The translations under genes were made by a program, and so were the position numbers. A DNA stretch of 64,000 nt, from positions 22,025,896 to 22,089,895 of the forward strand of contig NC_067206.1 in NCBI RefSeq assembly GCF_026262505.1, read 5' to 3'. The DNA is from Trichomonas vaginalis G3. Taxonomy: Eukaryota; Parabasalia; Trichomonadida; Trichomonadidae. Numbering within the stretch: position 1 is the first letter of the stretch; each line of letters begins with the position of its first letter. Under the pieces are notes generated by a model. The model did not search any database and was not told where the DNA came from. It worked only from the letters and a program-made list of their open reading frames with translations. Shown one piece after another: positions 33,750 through 42,907 of this stretch.

Positions 33750-34361
33750 ATGACAAGCACTGAGTTTGAAACAGTTAAAAAGATAGACAATGAGACCAAA
33801 GTGGTTAGAATAGGTGATTTAAACGTAAGATACTCAAAGAAATACAAAAAATATTCTTTGTCAGACATTTTAACACTATCCGGAAAGAGAGCAAAGGACT
33901 GGGTTAGAAATGCTTCATCTCAGAAAATTTTGACAAGAAATCCTGAGCTTTTGATATCGGTAAGATTTCATGGAACTACAGCATATCTCATCGACAAAAG
34001 TCTTATACCACTAGTTTTGTTATGGATTGACCCAGTTGTTGGATATAATTTCATAACATATGGTTCATTCGATACGGAACGTTGCAGTGAAGGCTTACTT
34101 TACATCGTTCAGAAACCGAAGGACTTCAATACAAAGAGATATAAGATAGGAAGAACATTTAATATAACTAAAAGATATGACTCTACAGTCAATAGAGTTA
34201 AGGTTGTGTTTGTAAATGATATGAGAGCTGCAGAAACAGAACTACTTGAAGTTTTTGAGAAAAGGTATGGTGCTCCCACGAGAGGTAAAGAAACGTTTGA
34301 AGTAGATGAGATAGATAGTGCTATAAAATTATTTGACGAAGTTGCTGAAAAATACATGTAA
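33750..34361 (+). CDS. KilA-N/T5orf172 (GIY-YIG-like) fusion protein (203 aa)
   Basis: The N-terminal half shows KilA-N/MSV199-like features (YSLSDILTLSGKRAKDWVRN, then RFHGTTAYLIDKSLIPLVLL). The C-terminal half has the T5orf172 pattern (GLLYIVQKP, then YKIGRTFNITKRYDST, RAAETELLEVF, then GKETFEVDEIDSAIKLF), a relative of GIY-YIG nucleases. Such fusions occur in poxviruses and other large DNA viruses. It looks intact. Likely DNA-binding and possibly nuclease. The leader ends TATGTAAGAACAGTAA. Confidence 0.7.
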   Translation: MTSTEFETVKKIDNETKVVRIGDLNVRYSKKYKKYSLSDILTLSGKRAKDWVRNASSQKILTRNPELLISVRFHGTTAYLIDKSLIPLVLLWIDPVVGYNFITYGSFDTERCSEGLLYIVQKPKDFNTKRYKIGRTFNITKRYDSTVNRVKVVFVNDMRAAETELLEVFEKRYGAPTRGKETFEVDEIDSAIKLFDEVAEKYM

Positions 34362-34927
34362 AGCGTTTATTTTTCAAGCTTGACACCAAAGATGACTCAG
34401 GTAGCTCTAGATGGTAAATTGTCTTGTCCGAGTCCTTCTGGCATTCCGAGTCCTTCTGGCATTCCGAGTCCTTCCTTCTGGCATTCCGAGTCCTTCCTTC
34501 TGGCATTCCGAGTCCTTCCTTCCGACAGGAAAAGTCCTTCCTTCCAACAGGAAAAGTCCTTCCTTCCAACAGGAAAAGTTTTTCTTTCCGACAGGAAAAG
34601 TTTTTCTTTCCGACAGGAAAAATTTTTTCTGTTGTCCGTCCGTAAACCATTCAAATTTTCGAAAATTGAGAACTTTTTGGCCGACCTTCAGGAAAAATTT
34701 TTCTTTCCTTCAGGAAAAATTTTTCTTTCCTTCAGGAAAAATTTTTCTTTCCGACAGGAAAAGTTTTTCTTTCCGACAGGAAAAGTCATTCCTTCCAACA
34801 GGAAAAGTCCTTCCATCCGACAGGACACAAACGAATGTCCGACGTACCACCAACCGAGTCCATTCCAAAGCCAGAAGAACCGACAGCCCCAGCACCACAA
34901 CAGACTAAGACTCAAACACTTACATTT
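34362..34927. repeat. 19-20-bp repeat array (GGAAAAGTCCTTCCTTCC family)
   Basis: Two related families run tandemly: GAGTCCTTCTGGCATTCC (about 34435-34520) and CCGACAGGAAAAGTTTTTCTT variants (about 34520-34825). Open frames on both strands are by-products. At 34826 the array meets ACAAACGAATGTCCGACGTACC, after which a plausible N-terminus begins at 34835 (MSDVPPTESIPKPEEPTAP) and fades into the antisense of the ATPase. It is probably a gene fragment. Confidence 0.7.
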
Positions 34928-35904
34928 TTACGCTTGACTTTTTACAATTTGAACTTTGTTCGCGTAGATGTGAATTCTGAAAGAAGTATGAGGGTCTTGT
35001 ATGACTTTGTACTTCTCCCATAGTTCATGTCTGTCAAACTTACCTGCCATGGACTCTTTCATAAGTTCCATGAAATCGTCTTCGGACAATCCGGGGAAAA
35101 GTACAATGTCAGTAAGTATTCTCTTTACATCCTTACTTAAACTCTTTGCTGTCTGTACACAAATGACAACTGAGATGTTAAAGTGTCTGAGCTTCTTAAG
35201 AATTCGACACATGTCTTGTTCTCTGTTCTTTAACAAAGGATGAGAAGCAAAGTCATCTAAGATAAGAAGACATCTGTGAGGGTAAGTCTTCCAATCGTAA
35301 GATTGCAATTTCTTCGAAATGTATTCTATCTCTTTCTGTTTGTTTCTGAAGTGTTTCTTCTCTAATATTCTCTGCATTTCCTCATTTGGGTCTTTAAACC
35401 TCGAATTGACATACTCATTTATAGCATTGTACTTCAAAACTCTTCTTTGGTACTTCTTTATCCAATCTAACAACTCAGAGTCTTTTATACATACTAACTT
35501 AGACTTTTTTATAATATCTTTGAACGAATTGACGGTTTGGTCAAATTGACCAGAAGTACTACAAATGACTACTAACTCATAGAATGGGTTCTTCTCATCT
35601 AGTTCTTGTTGCTGTGCAGCCATTTTAAGATAAGTGAAAGTCTTACCCGACCCAGGCGGTGCAATTAGACTGTTATACCATTCTGAGCAAATAAGAACTT
35701 GTCATGTATGGGTTTTATCTGAGCATTTTCCAACTTCCTCTTGTTCTTATTTAAAACATTCTCAAATTTTTTGTCAATGTCAGCAAACTTTTTTTCTAAC
35801 ATATTTTTAGAAAAATTAAAATTTTTATCTTTTAGGAAATGTCTAGCGATTTCGCTATCTATATTCGAGACAAGCTTTTCGACAGCAAAACATCTGTCGA
35901 CCAT
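34928..35904 (-). pseudogene. Polinton DNA-packaging ATPase, element B, broken
   Basis: A Walker A-type APPGSGKTFTYL lies near 35.65 kb and Walker B as CLLILDDFASHPLL downstream, followed by LRHFNISVVICVQTAKSL and DIVLFPGLSEDDFM. It matches the element A ATPase. The upstream end (about 35665-35904) is a Lys-rich helical stretch that overlaps the start of the opposite-strand gene at 35839. About one break is seen; it is treated as a fossil. Confidence 0.75.
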
Positions 35905-36285
35905 AAAATCTTACATAGTGTAAACAAGAAAGGGGAATTTGTTCTAAAGTTCTGTTTCTGGGAATATGACAAGAACCATAAAACCTTAAGCAGAGAAGTC
36001 TTAAAATTTGTCAATGACAGACTTGTTGACAGAGATGACGCCTCTTGGAGAGATGAAGTCCAACAAAACTTCTTAGAATGCAAAGAAGACACATGCGCTG
36101 TTCTTGAAGATGAAATAGAAAACAGAATAGAAGAGCTATTAAATGACAAAGCACTTTTACAAAAATATGGTTCTGAGAAGTTTGACATAACTCCACCAGA
36201 GAAGAAGAAGAGAGAAAAGAAAGAAAAGAAAGTAGAAGAAGAGAAGAAAGAACCAGAGCCAGAGAAAAAGAAATTTGACATGTAA
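35839..36285 (+). CDS. Charged small protein (148 aa)
   Basis: MSSDFAIYIRDKLFDSKTSV begins a polar alpha/beta domain of about 110 residues; the C-terminus is a Lys/Glu repeat (KKKREKKEKKVEEEKKEPEP). It overlaps the opposite-strand ATPase region by about 65 bases. No known family; possibly a DNA- or protein-binding accessory. Confidence 0.5.
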   Translation: MSSDFAIYIRDKLFDSKTSVDHKILHSVNKKGEFVLKFCFWEYDKNHKTLSREVLKFVNDRLVDRDDASWRDEVQQNFLECKEDTCAVLEDEIENRIEELLNDKALLQKYGSEKFDITPPEKKKREKKEKKVEEEKKEPEPEKKKFDM

Positions 36286-36400
36286 AAATAAAATTTTATT
36301 TTTAGAAATTTCTGGGTCAATGTCAATGTTCTCTTCCTCTTTAGGAGCAAACACTGGCTTAGACTCTAAATCTTTTTACCCAATTTACCTTGAACTTCAA

Positions 36401-36718
36401 CTATCTTAGACTCATAATATTCATAGTCGTCTGCTTTCTTTGGTTCATAAGGTATAACAAGTTTGTATGCTTTGCCTTCTTTAAGGTTGAGAACCTTCTG
36501 TCAAAACTTTCTTTGACTGTTAACAAACCTTCTATGTCTAAGTCTTCAAATTTCGCACCATTTTTAGTCACAATAGCAAACTTAACTGGTTCGATGTTCC
36601 AAACTTTGCTGAATGAAGACTTTTCAAAATGGTAGAAGTAAACATTCAAATATGTGAATGGTTCTAGTTCTTCTTTAAGTCCTGACATGTACTTGTTGAC
36701 TGAGATGAATTTCGTCAT
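36401..36718 (-). pseudogene. Small hypothetical gene, probably broken near its end
   Basis: Start MTKFISVNKYMSGLKEELEP. It contains beta-like YLNVYFYHFEKSS and VKFAIVTKNGAKFEDLDIEG. Coding-like sequence seems to continue beyond the open frame, so the gene looks broken (about one break). The family is unknown. The leader on the coding strand is AAAAATATTTTTTTATCCGA. Confidence 0.4.
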
Positions 36719-36755
36719 CTTTTCTATCGGATAAAAAAATATTTTTTTTAAAAAT

Positions 36756-37851
36756 TTACTCAGAAAAATTTTTCTTTGTATATACACCATTCTGTACGTC
36801 TAAAAGACTTTTGACATTTGCCAAGAATGTTCGTTTAGACGCTGTCATATAACCATATTCTTGACAATACTGTTTATACGAATCGTACAATGACCTTTCA
36901 TCTAAACACTCAAAGTTAGTCTCATCTATGAACAGTTCATATACACTCTTGTTTGCTTCTAACAATGTTTGTCTCTCTTCGGTATGTGGAATTTGTCTTG
37001 GATTGAACTTTGAAATATCTAATGTCATGAAATATGAGAACAAGTGGTTGTAAAAGTTAGGTGTCAAAGTTTCTGCTAAGTCGTCAAAATATTCTGTATC
37101 TTGCATATGAGCTTCTGACGTTCTGACAACTACATATCTTCTGTCAGAACTTTCTAACTTCATCGGAACGGCATTGTTTGAAACCATGACGAAATTTGCA
37201 ACATTTTCACAAACTCTTTGGTCTTTATATTTTCTTTCAACAACTCCAACTTTGTCTGTTATAAGACTCTTCAAAGCATCTGAGTTCAAAACTTTTGTTG
37301 TATCTATACTTTGAAGTTCGTTACATACTATAAGTTTCATATTCTCTATTGAAGAGTTAAATTTACCGCAGATGTTTTCTAAGTTTGTCATATTAGGGTT
37401 CGAATAGCCCTAACAGTTTGCATAAGATATCTGTAAAGAACGTGTTCTTACCTGTTCCTTGTTTTCCAATTATAATGAGAGCAGTTTCATTCTTAGCACT
37501 TGGATGTTGTAAGATGTTTGCAAACCAACATAAGATATACTCATATACTCTTTCGTTTCCATTGCATATAATTTCTTTGACATGGTCTAACCAAGCTTCT
37601 ATAACATTTTCTTTCCATTCTACTTGTTCGTATTTATATCCAGTGAAGATAGAATAGAAGTTTGGAGAAGGTGTATAAAACTTTATACCACGAACTGAAA
37701 AATCTTCAAGTTTTGACAATAAAATATCCCAAGCATCTAACATCTTCATGCCAACTTGTACGACTTTTATTTTCTTAAGTTTCTGTTTACATTCTTGTTC
37801 TGAAACTATTGTCGCTTTAGGTTTGTTAAAGACTACATCCCATTCTTTCAT
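36756..37851 (-). pseudogene. Superfamily 3 helicase (D5-like), broken
   Basis: Walker A as IIIGKQGTGKNTFFTDILCK; further on LIVCNELQS (Walker B-like) and NFVMVSNNAVPMKLESSDRR, the Asn sensor/motif C region typical of D5-type SF3 helicases of large DNA viruses and some Polinton-like viruses. The C-terminal part carries a helical domain (YDSYKQYCQEYGYMTASKRT) like the D5 C-terminal winged-helix region. In the family it unwinds DNA for replication. It is broken in about one place or more and is treated as a fossil. Confidence 0.7.
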
Positions 37852-37988
37852 GACATAACATTCTGGGCAGAGTCGACATAAATGACTAAACGTTTCAAAT
37901 TCTCGACTGCTTTGTTATAGTCTCTAAATGGACACATATTTCTGAAGGCTTGGAAGTCATAAAAATCTGAAACGTCTATTCTGTACAT
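37848..37988 (-). CDS. Micro-ORF upstream of the helicase (46 aa)
   Basis: MYRIDVSDFYDFQAFRNMCP opens a 46-residue frame whose stop overlaps the helicase start (ATGA). The coding-strand leader is AAAATATTTTTTTTTATTTT. It may be a small separate gene or part of the helicase region. It is weakly supported. Confidence 0.3.
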   Translation of the reverse strand: MYRIDVSDFYDFQAFRNMCPFRDYNKAVENLKRLVIYVDSAQNVMS

Positions 37989-38019
37989 TTTTTTATAAAA
38001 ATAAAAAAAAATATTTTTT

Positions 38020-38826
38020 TTATTCTTGAGCTATTTGTTGTTGCATTTGTTCCATTTGTTGCATTTGTTGTTCTTGAGCTATTTGTTGTTGAAGTTGTTC
38101 TTGTAGTACAATACTTTCACCAGTTGCATCATCCAATTCGAAACTTTCTGCCGTCATTGACAAATACATAGGACATAAAAGTTTTACAGGAACAAAGTTT
38201 GCGTCAACTAAGGTTAAGTTTATGTTTGCTAAAGTGTTTGAGTTTACTAAAGCTGAAAACTCTGCATTCGAATGAACAATAGGCAAACCAGCAGAGAAAG
38301 TGTTGTTTATACGCATGAGTATCTTTTGGTCATAGTAGTTTCTGTCGACATTCGAATAGCACTTTGAACCTAAGTTTGAAACAATATATAAAATAGGTGT
38401 ACTTAAAGTCAATGGAACAGACATTCCTTGTATGACACCTTTTCCTGTTATAGGAAACTGTTGGTAGTAAAAACCAGATATAAGTTTTGTATTATAGCTC
38501 ATATTGTTTATAGTAAACTCAGTCGGACATCCAAACATAATGAAACCTGCTCTAGTTGCAGCACATGTTACATCCGTCCTTAAAGTATTAAATAAGTCAA
38601 CAAAACTGTTGGTGGTATATCTGAGTAAGTATCTTCAAAGGAGTATTTTTTACCATTCACAACAACAAAGTCTTCTGGTGTCAAAAGAGCAAAACAGGCT
38701 TTAGTCGTCATCGTGTTTAAGGTTAGTTTACAATATCGTCCTTGAGGACTTTGTAAGTTTGTTGTTATAGAATTATATGACTCAGGTTTTTAATCGTAAT
38801 AGTATAACCACTATGTCTTCTGCCAT
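38020..38826 (-). pseudogene. Minor capsid (vertex/penton-like) protein, broken
   Basis: The C-terminal half shows NTLANINLTLVDANFVPVKL, the strand-turn-strand typical of single-jelly-roll vertex proteins of Polintons, followed by a Gln-rich tail (QQIAQEQQMQQMEQMQ). The N-terminal half contains a stretch with ALLTPEDFVVVNGK. It lies near the capsid gene as in other Polintons. The gene looks broken in one or two places and is treated as a fossil. Confidence 0.55.
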
Positions 38827-38836
38827 TTACATATAT

Positions 38837-39067
38837 TTAAAAGTTTTTCTGAAAGTGGAGAAGAACTTCATCTAAACTTTCACATGGCGTTTCTTGAAGT
38901 TCTCTGTCTAAGAAGTTCAAATATTTTGTAAAGACATAGAACTTTCCTTTGTCTACACGAACAAACAAAACAGGGTCTTTCATATCGTTCAAAAGTGTGT
39001 AAAGTCCTTTACATGAAATAAAGTCTATATTGTTTTTCTTCAAACATCTTTCAAGAAGTTTTGCCAT
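38837..39067 (-). CDS. Small hypothetical protein (76 aa)
   Basis: Start MAKLLERCLKKNNIDFISCK; middle beta pair (PVLFVRVDKGKFYVFTKYL); helical end. It lies between the minor and major capsid genes and starts 7 bases after the previous gene's stop. Function unknown. Confidence 0.45.
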   Translation of the reverse strand: MAKLLERCLKKNNIDFISCKGLYTLLNDMKDPVLFVRVDKGKFYVFTKYLNFLDRELQETPCESLDEVLLHFQKNF

Positions 39068-39073
39068 TTTTAC

Positions 39074-39655
39074 TTAGCAAGTAAACTTTAATGAAATGTT
39101 GTGGTCGTCAAATATTTTTATGACGTCTGGGAAACTATATTTTAAGTTCAACGTTTCACCTCCTTTCATAACGTATATCTTGTCAATGACATTATATGAA
39201 ACACCACAGCAAGCAATGTCGGGTTCTATTTCTTTGATGTTTATATCGTCTGCCTCTGTCAAAAGTTTCAATAGTTCTTTCAAAATTTCATGAGGTGCGA
39301 TGACATATGAGTTCACTTTTACAGGGTTGTGCTCAACCAAGTTTAACATTATACCCAAAGCCTGACAAATCTTCTCCTGAGTTTTAAGTTTGTCTTTAAG
39401 TTGTTGGTAGTCGTTTCGAATATCTGCAACAGAACTTAAGTCTCTGCTAACTTCAGGGTATGTTGGTTGTTCTTTTACAGGAACTATTGTTATACCATCT
39501 TCGTCTTCGTATGGTTTCCCCACTTCAACATCTCTGTCTTTGACATTGACAACAACACTTTGACTGTTTGTTTGAGTTGGTGAATTTAACTTCACATCTG
39601 CCATCGCCATTAAACCTTTTGAAACACTTACGCTTCTATTTTTCGGAAATGACAT
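39074..39655 (-). CDS. Conserved Polinton protein, homologue of 5255-5854 (193 aa)
   Basis: Polar N-terminus, then VVVNVKDRDVEVGKPYEDED, a coiled coil around YQQLKDKLKTQEKICQ, and a C-terminal block DIACCGVSYNVIDKIYVMKG with paired Cys kept in the segment D homologue. Retention in two different elements next to capsid genes suggests a virion or assembly role. The start MSFPKNRSVS is preferred because the coding-strand leader TTTTATTCTAAGTAAA precedes it. Confidence 0.55.
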   Translation of the reverse strand: MSFPKNRSVSVSKGLMAMADVKLNSPTQTNSQSVVVNVKDRDVEVGKPYEDEDGITIVPVKEQPTYPEVSRDLSSVADIRNDYQQLKDKLKTQEKICQALGIMLNLVEHNPVKVNSYVIAPHEILKELLKLLTEADDINIKEIEPDIACCGVSYNVIDKIYVMKGGETLNLKYSFPDVIKIFDDHNISLKFTC

Positions 39656-39673
39656 TTTACTTAGAATAAAAGG

Positions 39674-40186
39674 ATGGACGTATTTGAGTATCTCTTCGAA
39701 TTGAAGCAAAACAAAGTTTACACACACAAACAATACAAGTTCATTGACAGAGTAGTTCTTTACACAAACAATGGAAAATGTTATAGAATAGCAGTCTTTG
39801 CTGAACCAAAATATTTTCATAAAGCAAAGAAAGTTGGTATAACTGAAATGGTGAAAGTTCTTGACGTTGACAAAAATATAACAACAAAACTGACCGATAT
39901 TTCTAAAGGAAAGTTTTTAATACAATATTATATCAAAACTGGCGTACTGTCAATATTTGACGGAAGAAGTCAGTTCAAGAACAACTTACTGACCTGCTGC
40001 CAAAATCTGCTCGATGGAAGCTGTCGTTATACCAATCTGAGGAGCCCCAGCAGGTTTCATCGAACGAATCTTCAAAAGAGCATCTTCCGTGAAAAGTGCT
40101 ATTGGTTTTGTAAACTTCTTTGCTTTCAATTCATCTGGACCGTCTCTGTCACCAGTATATTGTATTTGAACTGTACCAACAGTTGA
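39674..40186 (+). CDS. Hypothetical protein overlapping the capsid gene end (up to 170 aa)
   Basis: Start MDVFEYLFELKQNKVYTHKQ; residues 1-100 look like a real beta-rich protein (VVLYTNNGKCYRIAVFAEP). The last about 65 residues are antisense to the capsid gene and have poor protein character, so the true end may be earlier. It is divergent from 39655 with an 18-base spacer. Confidence 0.4.
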   Translation: MDVFEYLFELKQNKVYTHKQYKFIDRVVLYTNNGKCYRIAVFAEPKYFHKAKKVGITEMVKVLDVDKNITTKLTDISKGKFLIQYYIKTGVLSIFDGRSQFKNNLLTCCQNLLDGSCRYTNLRSPSRFHRTNLQKSIFREKCYWFCKLLCFQFIWTVSVTSILYLNCTNS

Positions 40187-41590
40187 AATACCACCCATAA
40201 AGTCTTCTGAGTCAGCAAATGGAATGCCAAGCCAAAAGTTTGAACGGTCTCCATTTGTATATTGAGTTTTTTGAGCTCCTGTATGAGTCCATACTTTCAC
40301 ATATGGCATAATAGAACTTTGCATTTCAGGGTTAATGGTTGTTGTGAAGTTGTTGTTAAAGTTCATAGCATCTAATGTCAAGTTGTATGACCTCATATCC
40401 TCAACTGTGGAATATTCTTCTCTTGGATAGTATTTGCCATCTATGTTTATATGATATTTAATACCGGGGTTGTAGAAACAAGAATAGTCATTTATAGTTC
40501 GTCTGAACAGTACAAACATAGTATCTGCATGTTTCATTGCAGTTGTTAAGGCAATATCTGTTCTTGCACCTGGGTCAGCACTTTGGTTTCCAACTTCACC
40601 TGCAAAGTCTTTGACAGATATTTGGTGTATAGGGAACATAAGTGGAACTGCAATATATTTGGCAGCTAAAGCATTTGAAATATCTGGGTCCAACATATAG
40701 ACTGCAAGTCTGCTTTCTATTCTCTTGCATTCAAACTTTTCGCATGTGAACTTAACTGGGTCCCAAGCATCTCCAGCAGCATTGAAATAATAGTTTACTT
40801 CAGTGTTGAGGTTTGAGAAACCAAAGTCTAAGTCAACTTTGTCTTTGCAAAAGTCACAGAACTTGGCTCCACCAGTTCCAGCTACAGTAAGAGTGAATGG
40901 GTCTTGTGTTGGTGCAATGACTAAGTTATTTTTGCTTGGAGTAAGTTCGATAGAAATTTTTCCTGCCCAGTTTGGCAAGTATCTTAAAAACCTGAAGATG
41001 AGGAAAGATGACAAAGGAACTCTAAGTTTCAGTTTTACTTTGGTTACTGCTGCTGCAGTTTGTCCAGAAAGGTCAACATAAACTCCTGGAACGTTAGGGT
41101 CAAGTCTTCTTATTTTCTCAATAGTTGCGTACTGGTCTGTTTGTTCTCTAGCTTGTGGTTGTACTGAGTTTCTCAAAGCGAACCATTCATAGTTTGCCCA
41201 TGTTACTGTTTGAACTAAATCAGAGTTAGAATATATCTTATATCCCATGAAAACTTCTGGAGCATATTGGTATCCGACATAGAAAATTCCATTGCAACCT
41301 TTCTTGTCAGACAACTTGGCAGAAGGTTTTATTTCAATGTCTTGTTCCACGTATAAGAAAGAGTTGTCAATAGAAATTATATGAAACCTGTCGCAAGCAA
41401 TATCTACTGTTGTTGAAGAACCTTCTCCAAACTCACCTACGTTTCCATAAGAAACAGCAGTTGTATATTCGTAAGTTCCAGGAACTATTTCTGACCTTCT
41501 AATGGCATTGTCGCATTCGTTATACCATTCGGAAACATTTCCATTCATGGCATCCAAAACTGTTGGCGTTATATTCTGAGCGGCGTACAT
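39986..41590 (-). CDS. Polinton major capsid protein, double jelly roll (534 aa)
   Basis: Large beta-rich protein with the long strand-rich core expected of double-jelly-roll major capsid proteins. Typical landmarks are KLKLRVPLSSFLIFRFLRYL and IELTPSKNNLVIAP in the middle, and a second roll with FVLFRRTINDYSCFYNPGIK and YHINIDGKYYPREEYSTVED. It is equivalent to 53122-54837 in element C. It looks intact. The start MYAAQNITPTVLDAM follows ATTTTTACCCATATGAA. It assembles the virion shell in the family. Confidence 0.7.
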   Translation of the reverse strand: MYAAQNITPTVLDAMNGNVSEWYNECDNAIRRSEIVPGTYEYTTAVSYGNVGEFGEGSSTTVDIACDRFHIISIDNSFLYVEQDIEIKPSAKLSDKKGCNGIFYVGYQYAPEVFMGYKIYSNSDLVQTVTWANYEWFALRNSVQPQAREQTDQYATIEKIRRLDPNVPGVYVDLSGQTAAAVTKVKLKLRVPLSSFLIFRFLRYLPNWAGKISIELTPSKNNLVIAPTQDPFTLTVAGTGGAKFCDFCKDKVDLDFGFSNLNTEVNYYFNAAGDAWDPVKFTCEKFECKRIESRLAVYMLDPDISNALAAKYIAVPLMFPIHQISVKDFAGEVGNQSADPGARTDIALTTAMKHADTMFVLFRRTINDYSCFYNPGIKYHINIDGKYYPREEYSTVEDMRSYNLTLDAMNFNNNFTTTINPEMQSSIMPYVKVWTHTGAQKTQYTNGDRSNFWLGIPFADSEDFMGGISTVGTVQIQYTGDRDGPDELKAKKFTKPIALFTEDALLKIRSMKPAGAPQIGITTASIEQILAAGQ

Positions 41591-41624
41591 TTCATATGGG
41601 TAAAAATATAGAATAGTTGTCAAG

Positions 41625-41950
41625 TTCTTCTTCGTATATGTTTTGTTGAGACTTTGTCATGAACTTTCTTGTCTATGTTTTGTCAAGTTCTTCATCGTAA
41701 AGACTTTGTCATGAACTTTCTTGTCAATGTTTTGTAAAGACTTTGTCATGAACTTTCTTGTCAATGTTTTGTAAAGACTTTGTCATGAACTTTCTTGTCT
41801 ATGTTTTGTAAAGACTTTGTCATGAACTTTCTTGTCTATGTTTTGTAAAGACTTTGTTGAGACTTCTTTGTAAAGACTTTGTCATGAACTTTCTTGTCAA
41901 TGTTTTGTAAAGACTTTGTCATGAACTTTCTTGTCAATGTTTTGTAAAGA
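41625..41950. repeat. Minisatellite (TTTGTCATGAACTTTCTTGT family)
   Basis: Tandem copies of GTAAAGACTTTGTCATGAAC + TTTCTTGTC[TA]ATGTTTT, about 38 bases. On the minus strand this reads ACAAGAAAGTTCATGACAAA, close to the KilA-N coding sequence for DKKVHEKL near 31.39 kb. No gene. Confidence 0.85.
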
Positions 41951-41955
41951 CTTCT

Positions 41956-42171
41956 TCATCTAATTTCACTTTGTTCTACTCTTCTCTTCTTCTTTGGTGT
42001 CGCTTTTGGTAACTTCCCCTCTGCTTCAAGTTGTTGTTGCTGAACTATTTCTTCCATGTCTGGTTGTATCTGAACTTCTTCCTGTGGAGTTTCTTGTACC
42101 TCATCTGATGGCATTTCATATATTCCGAGACCGTTTTCAACAAGTTCCCTATCTAAGTCATCCGGACTCAT
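41956..42171 (-). CDS. Small acidic protein with NLS-like tail (71 aa)
   Basis: MSPDDLDRELVENGLGIYEM, then acidic Gln/Glu repeats, ending with KATPKKKRRVEQSEIR, which contains a classic monopartite nuclear-localisation-type PKKKRRV. It overlaps the upstream gene's end by 14 bases. Possibly a virion core or nuclear-targeting accessory (inference). Confidence 0.5.
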   Translation of the reverse strand: MSPDDLDRELVENGLGIYEMPSDEVQETPQEEVQIQPDMEEIVQQQQLEAEGKLPKATPKKKRRVEQSEIR

Positions 42172-42907
42172 AAACCTTTCTTCTTTCGTTCGTTCTATTT
42201 TTTACGCTTTTCATTACCTTTTGCATGGACGCGTCGTTATTTTTACTTTCTTGTGCTAAGTTTTCATACTGTACGGTTTGGTTCTGCAACTGTAAAAGTT
42301 TTTCTGCCTTTACATTTGCTTCAACTTCTTTTTTATACTCATCGCTATCCACATATGTCTTCAGGGCTTTTTGTTTTATCTCTTCATCTTTCAGTACTTT
42401 ATATCGAGTAGTATGGTTTTTCAAATTTATGACATCTTGTTCCATTTTTGCTACTTCTGCTGCTTTTTCTGACACTTTTTTCGCATATTCCTCTGTACTT
42501 AGTTCTTTCAGTTGTTCTTCTTTCTTCTTTTTCTCTATTTTTAACTCATTGAGTTTCTTTGTGTGTCTGTCATATTCTAGTTTCTTTTCGTTTTCACATA
42601 TTTGCTTCTGTATGTCTATGTTTGACTTTTTGACATCTGCTATTTGATTTTTGAGTGAACTCAAATTCATTTGACTTTGAGGGTTATATGCTGTTCCACC
42701 ATAGCCTGCCATTTTCGCTAAAAGTGCCGCTCTTAAACCTCCACTCTGTGCACCAAGAACTCGGTTTAAAAGCATAGGATTGCTTGACATTTGTTGCAAC
42801 ATAGTGGGGTCATTCAGCATTTGTTGTTGCAACTGTTGTTGTGGTGTTAGTCTTACTATTGGATGTTTCAATGCTCTCTTCCTCTTACGTATATTCTTAC
42901 GTGGCAT
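42158..42907 (-). CDS. Basic/coiled-coil virion-type protein (249 aa)
   Basis: The N-terminus is very basic (MPRKNIRKRKRALKHP), then Gln/Met-rich (QQLQQQMLNDPTMLQQ), then a long coiled coil from about residue 80 to 240 (ENEKKLEYDRHTKKLNELKI). It could be a DNA-condensing or scaffold protein. It looks intact. Confidence 0.5.
   Translation of the reverse strand: MPRKNIRKRKRALKHPIVRLTPQQQLQQQMLNDPTMLQQMSSNPMLLNRVLGAQSGGLRAALLAKMAGYGGTAYNPQSQMNLSSLKNQIADVKKSNIDIQKQICENEKKLEYDRHTKKLNELKIEKKKKEEQLKELSTEEYAKKVSEKAAEVAKMEQDVINLKNHTTRYKVLKDEEIKQKALKTYVDSDEYKKEVEANVKAEKLLQLQNQTVQYENLAQESKNNDASMQKVMKSVKNRTNERRKVYESG

Noticed and set aside
34380-34937. Overlapping open frames on both strands (SFRQEKFF / GRTFPVGRKDF repeats)
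   Set aside because: All come from the 19-20-bp repeat array. None has a start context or non-repetitive body.
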